Virus record (IMG/VR): IMGVR_UViG_3300043548_000013
Span: 1-29,645 of that record
Strand: one strand, 5' to 3'
Length of the DNA: 29,645 bases
Origin: a virus
Within the stretch, counting starts at the first letter, position 1, and every line of letters begins with the position of its first letter. The position numbers and the translations under genes were made by a program. The notes under the pieces were generated by a model. That model did no database searches. It was given only the letters and a program-made list of their open reading frames with translations, and was not told where the DNA came from. Shown here piece after piece: positions 1 to 7,057 of the stretch.

Positions 1-818
1 CGTATCCTAATGCCCGTAAGATGATTGATAATCGCCAGTCATCGAATGATGACCGCAGTATTGACATTGCTCGTCATGGATTCTTCCTTCTGCAGTTTAT
101 GAGCAGCAACTGCTCTGCTGGTATGTTCAACCAGATGATTCGCAATCTGTTGATGTGCGCTGAGGCATTTGAAACTCGTCGTCGTTACCAAACTCGCAAT
201 ACCTATCGTCTGCCTGATTTCATGGGTCTTGCGTCGACTCCTCTCGAGGAATCGATTGTTCTTGCTCGTTCGATTGCCGAACAGTTCCGTAACAAGCATC
301 GTGTTGAAGTTCTCAGCACTGTGTTTGTGACGGATGGTGATGGTGATGACAACGTTACGGTTGGTGGTAAGTATTCTCGCTGGTCGGCACGCAACCTGAC
401 TATTTCGGATGCCAAGACTGGTGCGAATGTAACTGTCAAGTATCATGATGACCAGCGCAACCAGATGCAGGAAGCACTGCTCGAACTCTATCGCAAGGCG
501 ACTGGTTCGCGCACCATGAATTTCTTCATCGTGGATTACAATGCGAAGTACTTTGCCCAGCGTCTCTATAAGTCTGCTGACTTCTCCACCAAGTGGAAGG
601 AAGAATGGAGCAAGGGTAAGTATTTTCATGTCACCAAGTCTGGTGGTTATGACGATCGCTTCCTCGTTCCTGGTGGTAAGGAACTCGGTATTGATGCCGA
701 TGTTCTGGATACAGATGCGACTGATGCTAAGGAACTGACCAAGGCATTTAAGAAGTTCCAGAACAAGAAGCAAACCAATCGCGTGCTGCTCGGAAAAATG
801 ATTCGGGCAGTTGCTTAA
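1..818 (+). CDS. VWA-domain (CobT-like) protein, C-terminal part, 5' truncated by window edge
   Basis: The frame is open to the left edge, so the true start lies outside the window. The visible 271 or so residues hold the later part of a von Willebrand factor A fold. A MIDAS-type threonine sits in 'STPLEESI', and an Asp-rich strand end reads 'VFVTDGDGDDN'. The first MIDAS motif (DxSxS) would lie upstream. The family gives metal-dependent protein contacts, and VWA proteins commonly work with a MoxR/CobS AAA+ ATPase; such a gene starts 325 bases downstream. In cobalamin synthesis CobS and CobT form the cobaltochelatase chaperone, but T4-like phages carrying these genes lack the rest of that pathway, so cobalt insertion is not implied. 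VWA assignment is fairly sure; the biological role is unknown. Confidence 0.65.
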   Translation, partial: YPNARKMIDNRQSSNDDRSIDIARHGFFLLQFMSSNCSAGMFNQMIRNLLMCAEAFETRRRYQTRNTYRLPDFMGLASTPLEESIVLARSIAEQFRNKHRVEVLSTVFVTDGDGDDNVTVGGKYSRWSARNLTISDAKTGANVTVKYHDDQRNQMQEALLELYRKATGSRTMNFFIVDYNAKYFAQRLYKSADFSTKWKEEWSKGKYFHVTKSGGYDDRFLVPGGKELGIDADVLDTDATDAKELTKAFKKFQNKKQTNRVLLGKMIRAVA

Positions 819-826
819 AATTATTT

Positions 827-873
827 TACCTCGAAACGAAAAAAGTGCTTGACATTTCTCTCGTTTCGAGGTA
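827..873. repeat. 13-bp perfect inverted repeat around a -35 box (operator candidate)
   Basis: TACCTCGAAACGA at 827-839 is the exact reverse complement of TCGTTTCGAGGTA at 861-873. The 21-base spacer holds the TTGACA -35 box of the next promoter, and the right arm fills the -35/-10 spacer. The right-arm core CGTTTCGAGGTAGA recurs exactly in the promoter at 1081-1109. This is best read as a regulator binding site in three copies, two of them inverted. A transcript hairpin is possible but is not followed by a T run. Confidence 0.6.
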
Positions 874-877
874 GAGT
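849..877 (+). promoter_or_regulatory. sigma70-type promoter for the 59-residue early gene
   Basis: TTGACA (849-854), a 17-base spacer, then TAGAGT (872-877). The start of transcription would fall near 884, so the ATG codons at 884 and 887 would sit at or before the transcript start. This supports translation from the ATG at 905. Confidence 0.7.
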
Positions 878-904
878 GTATATATGATGAGAAAGGAATT
901 CTTG

Positions 905-1084
905 ATGTCTGATTTTACTTCGTTCGCTGATGGTTTCGCTACTGCTCGTGAAGATTTTGAGGGTGGTTGGGTTGAGTCTATTGAACTTGATTTTATCGTG
1001 TCCCAGCTTCGCGTGATGGTTGGCGCTTCTGATGCCTATATCGCTGGTTATCTTTCTTATCTCTATGGTGAAAAAGCGGCTTGA
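905..1084 (+). CDS. small early protein of unknown function (59 aa)
   Basis: I do not recognise this family. The start at 905 is chosen over the upstream ATG at 884 because the AGAAAGGA ribosome site (890-897) is well spaced from 905 and the promoter would begin the transcript near 884. The protein is acidic and mostly helical in appearance, beginning MSDFTSFADGF and ending near 'AGYLSYLYGEKAA', with no signal peptide or metal motif. It stands alone between two related promoters, the pattern of a phage early accessory gene that acts on the host. Its stop codon (1082-1084) lies within the -35 box of the next promoter. Confidence 0.6.
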   Translation: MSDFTSFADGFATAREDFEGGWVESIELDFIVSQLRVMVGASDAYIAGYLSYLYGEKAA

Positions 1085-1109
1085 CTTTTCTACCGTTTCG
1101 AGGTAGAAT
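1081..1109 (+). promoter_or_regulatory. sigma70-type promoter for the CobS-like gene with shared operator core
   Basis: TTGACT (1081-1086), 17 bases, TAGAAT (1104-1109). The spacer and -10 carry CGTTTCGAGGTAGA (1094-1107), identical to 862-875 upstream. Within it CTACC/GGTAG (1090-1094/1102-1106) is a short inverted repeat. The two promoters are probably controlled by the same factor. Confidence 0.7.
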
Positions 1110-1142
1110 GTTTTATATTATGATGTGATGTGAGGATTTTTT

Positions 1143-2279
1143 ATGACGAACCGTGAAACTTTGATTGAGTACCTTTCCGCTAACAACACCAACAATGGTG
1201 TTTTCCGTAAGCGCGACGTTGTCGCCGCTGCCGAGTCTCTCGGTATGAAGTATCCTGGCTGGATTTTCCAGCGCGATCGTATGATCAAGCGTGGTTCGTA
1301 TGACCTGTCGCCGCTGATGTCAACCATTTCTGCTGTCCCTGTCGCTGCGACTGCCCCTAAGATGGTCATTCAACCCAAGTTGCAGACCACTGTTGAGAAC
1401 CTTGTTCCATCGGTCGACCAGACTTATGTTCCGTTCGGTTTCTATCGCGACCTTACCAAGATTGTCAAGTCTGCGGTTTTCTATCCGACGTTCATCTCTG
1501 GTCTGTCTGGTAACGGTAAGACCACGATGATTGAGCAGGTTTGCGCCAAGTTGAAGCGCGAATGTATGCGTGTTAACATCTCTATCGAAACTGATGAAGA
1601 CGATCTGATTGGTGGTAACACCCTCGTCGACGGTAACGTTGTTTATCGTGAAGGTCCAGTTCTCACTGCCATGAAGCGTGGTGCGATCCTTATCCTCGAC
1701 GAAATCGACCGTGGTTCGAACAAGATGATGTGCCTTCAGGCGATCCTTGAAGGTAAACCATACTTCAATAAGAAGACTGGCGAGACCATCTATCCGAAGT
1801 CTGGTTTCAACGTTATCGCTACGGCGAACACGAAGGGTCGTGGTTCTGACGATGGCAAGTTTATGTCTGCCCAGATCCTCGACGATGCGTTCCTTGAGCG
1901 TTTTGCCATCACCGTTGAGCAGGAATATCCTTCGCTCAAGATTGAGAAGCAGATTATTCTGAACAAGATGGAGAAGGCGAACAAGATCGACGACGAGTTC
2001 GCCGATAAGTTGGTCACGTGGGCGGATATTATCCGTAAGACCTTCTATGATGGTGGCGTTGAAGAACTGGTTTCGACTCGTCGTCTTGAGCACATCGTCA
2101 ATGCCTATGCCATGTTTGGTTCGCGTTCGAAGGCAATCGAACTCTGCGTCAATCGCTTTGATAGCGACACGAAGTCTGCCTTCCTCGACCTTTACAACAA
2201 GGTTGATGCTGGTGAAGATAAGACTACCAGCAATGATGATTCCTACTTCAATCACATTAATGAAGAAGTCCCGTTCTAA
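1143..2279 (+). CDS. cobS: CobS/MoxR-like AAA+ ATPase
   Basis: The 378-residue protein is an AAA+ ATPase of the MoxR/CobS group. Walker A is GLSGNGKT (residues 120-127), Walker B is ILILDEID (182-189), and a sensor-1 asparagine lies in 'VIATANTKG'. Residues 1-60 form a separate small domain, possibly a winged helix, that presents no catalytic motif. The start follows a GAGGA ribosome site at 1132-1136. CobS-like genes are common in aquatic T4-like phages. The likely partner is the upstream VWA protein, in a MoxR-VWA type chaperone pair that remodels a protein or inserts a metal; the target is unknown. All 19 arginine codons are CGN, unlike the late genes. Confidence 0.85.
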   Translation: MTNRETLIEYLSANNTNNGVFRKRDVVAAAESLGMKYPGWIFQRDRMIKRGSYDLSPLMSTISAVPVAATAPKMVIQPKLQTTVENLVPSVDQTYVPFGFYRDLTKIVKSAVFYPTFISGLSGNGKTTMIEQVCAKLKRECMRVNISIETDEDDLIGGNTLVDGNVVYREGPVLTAMKRGAILILDEIDRGSNKMMCLQAILEGKPYFNKKTGETIYPKSGFNVIATANTKGRGSDDGKFMSAQILDDAFLERFAITVEQEYPSLKIEKQIILNKMEKANKIDDEFADKLVTWADIIRKTFYDGGVEELVSTRRLEHIVNAYAMFGSRSKAIELCVNRFDSDTKSAFLDLYNKVDAGEDKTTSNDDSYFNHINEEVPF

Positions 2280-2288
2280 GGAGATACA

Positions 2289-2786
2289 ATGACAATTAAA
2301 TACAAATATAATGAGGGTGATCTGCTTCGGCAGATCACCGACTACGTAAATTCCACCTATGATGAGCACTACTCGCAGAATAAGTTTCAGGCAACTGAAT
2401 TCATTATCGATGGCGGTCACGGTGAAGGGTTTACCATTGGCAACATCATGAAGTATGCCCAGCGTTACGGTCACAAGGGAACACCCAAGGACTGGCGCAA
2501 GGATCTCATGAAGGTTATCCATTATGCCATCATTGCGATGTATGTTCATGATAAGGAATATACTGAGGCAGTTGACGATGAAGACGATCGTTATCGTTTG
2601 AACACGGTAACGTTTAAGACAGCAGAACTTGATGGAACTATTACTCTCAATACAGAACATGCAGCATTTCCTGATTGGGGTCAACATAACATGGGGACCA
2701 GTTCTCTATTGACTTCTCTCGATATTCCAGGTATAATCGATTTATCTGGTGATAAAACCAAGAAAACCAAAAAGAAGAAGGACTAA
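2289..2786 (+). CDS. DUF3310-like protein (phage 'nucleotide kinase-like' family)
   Basis: 165 residues. The central stretch contains 'GFTIGNIMKYAQRYGHKG' followed by 'DLMKVIHYAIIAM'. This matches the DUF3310 signature (glycine, GN-x-IKY, R-x-G-KG, then a helix with a conserved K-x-I-Y). The family is widespread in phages and of uncertain function; the old label nucleotide kinase is poorly supported. The C-terminus ends in a lysine tract. The gene starts 9 bases after the cobS-like stop behind an AAGGAGA ribosome site. A 10-bp UUCG hairpin begins 27 bases inside the gene, and its 3' end contains the promoter for the clamp operon. Confidence 0.6.
   Translation: MTIKYKYNEGDLLRQITDYVNSTYDEHYSQNKFQATEFIIDGGHGEGFTIGNIMKYAQRYGHKGTPKDWRKDLMKVIHYAIIAMYVHDKEYTEAVDDEDDRYRLNTVTFKTAELDGTITLNTEHAAFPDWGQHNMGTSSLLTSLDIPGIIDLSGDKTKKTKKKKD
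2316..2339 (+). other. perfect 10-bp C(UUCG)G hairpin inside the 5' coding region
   Basis: GGTGATCTGC (2316-2325), loop TTCG, GCAGATCACC (2330-2339). No T run follows, so it is not a simple intrinsic terminator. It lies 37 bases after the preceding stop codon. UUCG-capped hairpins are known near T4 gene boundaries, where they stabilise or process messages. Confidence 0.75.
2709..2737 (+). promoter_or_regulatory. strong sigma70-type promoter for the clamp (gp45) operon
   Basis: TTGACT (2709-2714), 17-base spacer, perfect TATAAT (2732-2737), all within the last 80 bases of the preceding gene. Transcription would begin near 2744, about 50 bases before the gp45 start codon. Confidence 0.75.
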
Positions 2787-2792
2787 TATATT

Positions 2793-3452
2793 ATGAAGAT
2801 TTCACACGAAACACTTACTTTGCTTAAGAACTTTGCTGGTATCAATGGCAATCTTGTAGTTAAGCAGGGTAATGTTCTCTCGACCGTGAGTGCGGGTAAG
2901 AATATTCTTGCGCTTGCTAATATCTCAGAGAGTTTCCCTCGTGAGTTTGCGATTTACGACCTCAACAGTTTGCTTGGTCTGCTTACTCTCATGGAAGACC
3001 AGGATGTAGAGTTTAATGACGCAAGCATCCACATCAGCAAGGATGGTTCTGAGTTTGAATATTTCTATTCAGATGCCAGTGTCGTAACTGCCTCGCCGTA
3101 TAAGGCGCTGGATATCGATCCTGTCTTTACATTCGTTCTAACTGCTGCTGACATCACAATGATTCAGCGTGCTGCCTCGATTGTTTCTGCGTCGACGATT
3201 AGCATTGTTTCGGATGGTAACAGCGTCACTCTGAAGGTTGGCGATCCTGCGAACTCTGCAGCAAACTCGTATAAGAAGACTCTGACAACTGATCAGGCAC
3301 CTGTGTTTGATGCTCGACTGAAGGTTGAGAATCTCAAGGTAATCACTGATGATTACACTGTTGCTGTTGGTAAGAAGAAGGCACTGCACTTCAAGAGCAA
3401 CTCGCGGGATATCGATTACTGGTTGGCAATGGAACCCACCTCGTCAGTCTAA
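2793..3452 (+). CDS. 45: sliding clamp (T4 gp45-like DNA polymerase processivity factor)
   Basis: 219 residues (T4 gp45 has 228). The N-terminus 'LLKNFAGINGNLVVKQGN' and the segment 'AIYDLNSLLGLLTLMEDQD' align by eye with T4 gp45 (LLKNFATINSG; AIYDLNGFLGILSLV). The protein forms a trimeric ring that tethers the gp43 polymerase to DNA; in T4 it also activates late transcription through gp33 and gp55. Late promoters of the T4 type occur in this window, so the same role is likely. The ribosome site is AGAAGGA just upstream. The last base of its stop is the first base of the next ATG, so the two are probably translationally coupled. Confidence 0.92.
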   Translation: MKISHETLTLLKNFAGINGNLVVKQGNVLSTVSAGKNILALANISESFPREFAIYDLNSLLGLLTLMEDQDVEFNDASIHISKDGSEFEYFYSDASVVTASPYKALDIDPVFTFVLTAADITMIQRAASIVSASTISIVSDGNSVTLKVGDPANSAANSYKKTLTTDQAPVFDARLKVENLKVITDDYTVAVGKKKALHFKSNSRDIDYWLAMEPTSSV

Positions 3453-3748
3453 TGTTCAAATCAACACTTACTGTAACTAGACCAAATACCAGTATTTTGT
3501 GGAGCGATCCGCAAGAAGAAGAAGATATCTATCGGATTTTGACTGAAGCAGCAAAAAGAAATATTACTGCTGTTCAATTATTTTCTCCCGATTTACTGAC
3601 AATGAATCTTATTTGGTCTGCGCCTTCGGAGGAAATTTGGGATGAATTTTCCCATAATTTCCTCCGCAAGAATGGCGAAATTGATGATAGTTGGTATAAT
3701 TCCAACGAAATGACTTATAAAATAACAAAGGAAAATATTGATGAATAA
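3452..3748 (+). CDS. hypothetical protein (98 aa) in the clamp operon
   Basis: Not recognised. It is an acidic protein beginning MFKSTLTVTRPNTS, with a Trp-rich middle ('LIWSAPSEEIWDEF') and no signal peptide or catalytic motif. It overlaps the clamp stop by one base and overlaps the next start by eight bases, so it is co-translated with its neighbours. The region 3628-3665 folds into a 15-bp hairpin with one bulge, an unusual load on a coding sequence. A T4-like phage often has small uncharacterised proteins between gene 45 and gene 44, but I cannot assign a homologue. Confidence 0.7.
   Translation: MFKSTLTVTRPNTSILWSDPQEEEDIYRILTEAAKRNITAVQLFSPDLLTMNLIWSAPSEEIWDEFSHNFLRKNGEIDDSWYNSNEMTYKITKENIDE
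3628..3665 (+). other. 15-bp bulged hairpin inside a coding region, sequestering a GGAGG
   Basis: GGAGGAAATT (3628-3637) pairs with AATTTCCTCC (3656-3665). TGGGA (3638-3642) pairs with TCCCA (3650-3654). T3655 is bulged and the loop is TGAATTT. The left arm contains a strong Shine-Dalgarno sequence followed at good distance by an out-of-frame ATG at 3642. Confidence 0.65.
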
Positions 3749-3929
3749 GTTGGAGATTAGTTTTAGTACTCGCGTCCCTTACAACAGCGACGATGATCAT
3801 CTAAATCGCAGCAGCAACATCGAGTTTGATGTTGACCTAGATAGCAACCCACAGGAAATTGTTCGTCAGTTTAATAAGTTTCTGGCACTGAATGATTTCA
3901 ACATTACAGTAGTAGAGGATGATTCGTAA
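3741..3929 (+). CDS. hypothetical protein (62 aa)
   Basis: Start ATG at 3741 follows a GGAAA ribosome site. The in-frame TTG at 3738 is a less likely start. The 62-residue product is acidic, beginning MNKLEISFSTRVPYNSDDDH and ending VVEDDS. It looks like a small alpha/beta protein with an Asp-rich N-terminal half. No family recognised. It overlaps both neighbours (eight bases upstream, one base downstream), so it is made together with the clamp operon proteins. Confidence 0.65.
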   Translation: MNKLEISFSTRVPYNSDDDHLNRSSNIEFDVDLDSNPQEIVRQFNKFLALNDFNITVVEDDS

Positions 3930-4513
3930 TGGCAGAGAAGGTCATGTATAAGTCGAAGTGGGACGAAGAACCACGTGAAGTGGAACTTCCTGGAATTGTT
4001 CCTGCTGTTGTTTTCAAGACTCGCGTTCGTGATGACTCGATCGAAGGTCCAAATCCTTTCCGCTGGGAGGATAAGTCGACCTACGATTATTTTGCGGGTA
4101 AGCGTGTAGTCCTGTTCTCGCTTCCTGGTGCCTTCACTCCTACATGCTCGACCTACCAACTTCCTGGGTTTGAGCAGAACTTCTCGGAGTTTAAGTCTCT
4201 CGGTATCAAGGAAATCTACTGCCTCTCGGTAAACGATGCGTTCGTAATGAATTGTTGGGCAAAGGATCAGAAGATCAAGAAGGTCAAGATGATTCCAGAC
4301 GGATCTGGTAATTTCACTCGCGAAATGCAGATGGGGGTTTACAAGGATAATCTTGGATTTGGCGTCCGCTCGTGGCGTTATGCTTGCGTTGTGAACAACG
4401 GTCTCATTGAAAAGTGGTTCGTTGAACCTGGAATGGAAGACAACTGCGAGACTGATCCGTATGGTGAGACCTCGCCTGAGAATATTCTGAATTGGTTGCG
4501 CGAAAACTCGTGA
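3929..4513 (+). CDS. peroxiredoxin, Prx5-type (AhpC/TSA family)
   Basis: 194 residues. The signature 'LPGAFTPTCSTYQLPGF' places the peroxidatic cysteine at residue 73. 'LSVNDAFVMNCWAKD' (about 99-113) and the late arginine in 'LGFGVRSWRYACVV' are further marks of the Prx5 subgroup. The enzyme reduces hydrogen peroxide and organic peroxides using thioredoxin, glutaredoxin or glutathione. C98 and C109 are candidates for a resolving cysteine, but this subgroup often uses an external thiol. Encoding it between clamp and clamp-loader genes implies expression during replication, presumably protecting the infected cell or nucleotide metabolism. Family assignment is secure; the physiological role is inference. 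Confidence 0.92.
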   Translation: MAEKVMYKSKWDEEPREVELPGIVPAVVFKTRVRDDSIEGPNPFRWEDKSTYDYFAGKRVVLFSLPGAFTPTCSTYQLPGFEQNFSEFKSLGIKEIYCLSVNDAFVMNCWAKDQKIKKVKMIPDGSGNFTREMQMGVYKDNLGFGVRSWRYACVVNNGLIEKWFVEPGMEDNCETDPYGETSPENILNWLRENS

Positions 4514-5265
4514 GAGTTTTAATTACTGGATGGGAAGGGTTTATCGGGCGGAATGCTTTACGCATTCTGTCCGATGACTTTGAGATGATTCCCTATGAAG
4601 GTGACATCCGAGACTTCAAGATTTCAGAATATTATTATGCAGTCCTGCATCTTGCTGCACTCGCTGGAGTTCGCAAGAGTTGGAACAATCCTGACGAATA
4701 CTGGGACGTAAATGTTACAGGTTCGAAGCGTGTCTTTGATGAATGTAAACGTCTCAATTTACGGTGCGTATATGCATCTTCATCCTCGATCTATGAGTGG
4801 TGGGCAAACCCATATGCTACTAGTAAGAAAGCAATGGAAGAACTTGCTCCAAATTATTCTGTAGGGATGCGATTCCATACAGTCTATGGACCAGACTCTC
4901 GACCTGACATGTTCTATGATATGATGCTCAACGACAAGGTTGAATATCTGACTGAACATAAGAGAGACTGGACTCATGTTGAAGATGTTGTTTCTGCGAT
5001 CAAAATTATATTGACTGATACGAGAATATCGGGTAAGATGGATATTGGGACAGGTAATCCTGTTTCAGTTATTGATGTTGCTCGCGAATATGGATACCGA
5101 GATGTTCCTATTCGTGAAGTGACTGGTGAAAGATTTGTCACGCATGCTGACAATTCTCAATTAAAAGAACTGGGATGGACTCCCAAGTTTGATATTATGA
5201 AGGAAGTGAAAAATGAACGTATCAAAAGAACAGTTTCTCTGGGTAGAAAAGTATCGTCCTCGTAA
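4510..5265 (+). CDS. NAD-dependent epimerase/dehydratase-like (extended SDR)
   Basis: The start is the GTG at 4510, which overlaps the peroxiredoxin stop as GTGA and puts the Rossmann strand at the N-terminus (MRVLITGWEGFIGRN). The nucleotide-binding motif G7-x-x-G10-x-x-G13 and the catalytic pair Y102-x-x-x-K106, with Ser residues near 91-93, are present. At 251 residues it is shorter than typical extended SDR epimerases (about 310-340); the stretch between the serines and Tyr is compressed. The substrate is probably a nucleotide-sugar, used for surface glycans or DNA or virion glycosylation; a family 2 glycosyltransferase at 14922 is a possible partner. The last 53 bases overlap the clamp-loader gene. 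Confidence 0.8.
   Translation: MRVLITGWEGFIGRNALRILSDDFEMIPYEGDIRDFKISEYYYAVLHLAALAGVRKSWNNPDEYWDVNVTGSKRVFDECKRLNLRCVYASSSSIYEWWANPYATSKKAMEELAPNYSVGMRFHTVYGPDSRPDMFYDMMLNDKVEYLTEHKRDWTHVEDVVSAIKIILTDTRISGKMDIGTGNPVSVIDVAREYGYRDVPIREVTGERFVTHADNSQLKELGWTPKFDIMKEVKNERIKRTVSLGRKVSSS
4543..4575 (+). other. 14-bp hairpin (two G-U pairs) just inside the epimerase gene
   Basis: ATCGGGCGGAATGC (4543-4556) pairs fully with GCATTCTGTCCGAT (4562-4575) in RNA, using two G-U wobbles; the loop is TTTAC. It starts 30 bases after the peroxiredoxin stop and 33 bases after the GTG start. No T run follows. Confidence 0.7.
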
Positions 5266-6154
5266 ACTCGATGACTGTATTCTACCAGATGATCAACTAA
5301 AGACATTCCGCGAGTTCGTTGCGACTGGCGAAATCCCTAACATGCTTCTCTGCGGTTCCGCTGGTGTTGGTAAGACTACCATCGCTCGTGCAATCTGCGA
5401 AGAACTTGGTTGTGATTATATCATTATCAACGGTTCAGAAGAATCAGGTATTGATGTTCTCCGCACCAAGATTCGAGAGTTCGCATCCTCTGTTTCATTC
5501 AGCGGTAAGACCAAGGTTGTTATCCTAGACGAAGCAGATTATCTCAATCCAAACTCTACTCAACCTGCGTTGCGTGCATTCATCGAAGAGTTTGCTAACA
5601 ACTGTCGGTTTATCTTCACTTGTAATTTCAAGAACCGAATCATCTCTCCACTTCACAGTCGAACTGCAGTAATCGAGTTTAAGTTGACAAAGGCAGACCG
5701 TCCGAAGATGGCAGGTCGTTTCATGAAACGGTTGTCAGAGATTCTTGTTACAGAGGGTATTCAATACGACGAGAGGGTTATCGCTGAAGTTCTCAAGAAG
5801 CATTTTCCTGACTATCGCCGTGTTCTAAATGAACTTCAGCGTTACAGCGTCTCTGGTGCGATTGATGAAGGTATCCTTGTCAACGTTCAAGAAGTAAACA
5901 TGAAGGAACTTGTTTCTTCTCTGAAAGCAAAGGACTTCAAGAAGATGCGTGGTTGGGTCGTTGAGAATATTGACAACGATCCGAATCTTATCTTCCGTAA
6001 GATCTATGATACCATTCTTGATGAAGTAAAGTATCCTTCGCAGTTGGTTCTGCTGCTTGCAGATTATCAGTATAAGGCAGCGTTTGCTGCTAACCCTGAG
6101 ATCAATCTGGTCGCATGCCTTGCTGAAATTATGGCAGCGATGGAGTGGAAATAA
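5213..6154 (+). CDS. 44: clamp loader large subunit (T4 gp44-like AAA+ ATPase)
   Basis: 313 residues (T4 gp44 has 319). 'WVEKYRPRKLDDCILP' is the RFC/gp44 opening. Walker A is GSAGVGKT (48-55), Walker B is VVILDEAD (102-109), sensor 1 lies in 'FTCN' (135-138), and the arginine finger is in 'HSRT' (about 148-151). Four copies join one gp62 to open the gp45 ring and load it at primer ends using ATP. The ATG follows GAAGGAAGTG, a good ribosome site inside the end of the epimerase gene. It is followed directly by gp62 with a one-base overlap, the T4 arrangement. Confidence 0.93.
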   Translation: MNVSKEQFLWVEKYRPRKLDDCILPDDQLKTFREFVATGEIPNMLLCGSAGVGKTTIARAICEELGCDYIIINGSEESGIDVLRTKIREFASSVSFSGKTKVVILDEADYLNPNSTQPALRAFIEEFANNCRFIFTCNFKNRIISPLHSRTAVIEFKLTKADRPKMAGRFMKRLSEILVTEGIQYDERVIAEVLKKHFPDYRRVLNELQRYSVSGAIDEGILVNVQEVNMKELVSSLKAKDFKKMRGWVVENIDNDPNLIFRKIYDTILDEVKYPSQLVLLLADYQYKAAFAANPEINLVACLAEIMAAMEWK

Positions 6155-6609
6155 TGAGTGGAGTTCTCGAAGGTCTGGGAACTCCAAAGGTTGAATACGA
6201 TCCCGAGGAGTTTAAAGAAAAGAAAAAGAGTATCTCTCCTTTCGATTTCATCAAAGACGTCAACTATGAAAAGAAGAATCTGATAGTTGACGAGTGGTCT
6301 GAGAAGCAATACAATCCTTGGATCATCAATCGCGGATTGACATTTAGTATTGATACTGTCCACCCTGCAAATGAAATGAACTGTCGTCCCCACCTGGACA
6401 AAGCGTTACAAAACATGTATCTTATAAATACAATACGTGCAAAGAAAAGATTTGATAAATGGATCAAAATCGAAGACGATGCCGAGGTGGAGATGATAAA
6501 AGAGTATTATGGTTACAGCAATGACAAGGCTCGCCAAGCACTCGCAATTCTCTCTGAAGAACAAAAACAATACATAAAAGAGAAATTGTATAAAGGTGGT
6601 AGAAAATGA
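6154..6609 (+). CDS. 62: clamp loader small subunit (T4 gp62-like)
   Basis: The ATG at 6154 overlaps the gp44 stop by one base; an in-frame GTG at 6145 is less likely. The 151-residue protein has 'FDFIKDVNYEKKNL', 'YNPWIINRGLTF', 'ANEMN' and 'KKRFDKWIK', the pattern of gp62 proteins in the cyanophage-like branch of the T4 superfamily. It is not obviously similar to T4 gp62 (187 residues) except in the central '(K/R)RFxKW' area. The role is the non-ATPase arm of the clamp loader that fixes the gp44 tetramer and contacts the clamp. Position between gp44 and regA supports the call. A TATAAATA at 6423-6430 inside the gene is probably chance. Confidence 0.85.
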   Translation: MSGVLEGLGTPKVEYDPEEFKEKKKSISPFDFIKDVNYEKKNLIVDEWSEKQYNPWIINRGLTFSIDTVHPANEMNCRPHLDKALQNMYLINTIRAKKRFDKWIKIEDDAEVEMIKEYYGYSNDKARQALAILSEEQKQYIKEKLYKGGRK

Positions 6610-7022
6610 GTGAAGATTTTTTTGATATTAACTATCCAGGGTATGCACCCTTGGAAGTTAAACTAAAGAATCCAGACGACTTTCTGAAGGTTCGCGAGAC
6701 TCTTTCTCGTATCGGCGTTGCGTCCAGAAAAGACAAGGTTCTTTATCAATCATGCCATATTCTACATAAGCAAGGTAGATATTTCATTGTTCACTTTAAG
6801 GAACTCTTTGCCCTAGATGGTAAGGATGCTGACTTTAGTGACAATGATCTACAACGTAGAAATACAGTGGCACATTTACTTTCCGATTGGGGTCTTATTA
6901 ATATTCTGAATCCAGAGATTCATGAAGACAAGGCACCTCTAAATCAAATTAAAGTCATTGCGTTCAAGGAAAAGAATGAGTGGGAACTCGTTCAGAAATA
7001 TAATATTGGTCGCAAAAAATAA
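6606..7022 (+). CDS. regA: RegA-like translational repressor
   Basis: 138 residues. 'KNPDDFLKVRETLSRIGVASRKDKV' followed by 'LYQSCHILHKQGRYFIVHFK' is nearly colinear with T4 RegA (FLKVKETLTRMGIANNKDKVLYQSCHILQKKG, known from the literature). The C-terminal 'VIAFKEKNEWELVQKYNIG' also matches. RegA binds early mRNAs at the start codon region and blocks ribosome loading, autoregulating itself and genes 44, 62 and 45 in T4. About 15 extra N-terminal residues precede the T4-equivalent start. The gene overlaps gp62 by four bases (ATGA) and ends just before a hybrid promoter. Confidence 0.95.
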   Translation: MSEDFFDINYPGYAPLEVKLKNPDDFLKVRETLSRIGVASRKDKVLYQSCHILHKQGRYFIVHFKELFALDGKDADFSDNDLQRRNTVAHLLSDWGLINILNPEIHEDKAPLNQIKVIAFKEKNEWELVQKYNIGRKK

Positions 7023-7053
7023 TTGACTTCCTTCTAAAAGTATAGTATAAATA
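7023..7053 (+). promoter_or_regulatory. hybrid sigma70/T4-late promoter for hsp20
   Basis: TTGACT (7023-7028), 17 bases, then TATAAATA (7046-7053), which is both a near-consensus -10 and the exact T4 late promoter octamer used by gp55. The 16 bases AAGTATAGTATAAATA (7038-7053) recur identically before the tRNA at 14445-14460. Confidence 0.75.
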
Positions 7054-7057
7054 GAGG

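Noticed and set aside
39-773. 244-codon minus-strand frame opposite the VWA gene
   Set aside because: It is a shadow of the + strand gene; the translation has no domain and no promoter faces it.
884-904. ATG codons at 884 and 887 as starts of the small early gene
   Set aside because: They coincide with the predicted transcript start and have no ribosome site; the ATG at 905 does.
1320-2687. 455-codon open frame on the minus strand across the CobS-like and DUF3310-like genes
   Set aside because: It lies opposite two well-supported genes, has no family motif, and its length reflects the codon bias of the + strand genes.
5011-5039. TTGACT-17-TAAGAT ahead of gp44
   Set aside because: The -10 matches only four of six positions and lies 174 bases from the gene; too weak to list as a promoter.
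6423-6430. TATAAATA inside the gp62 gene
   Set aside because: It encodes a sensible Leu-Ile-Asn-Thr stretch, is 176 bases from the next start, and has no other promoter feature; probably chance.
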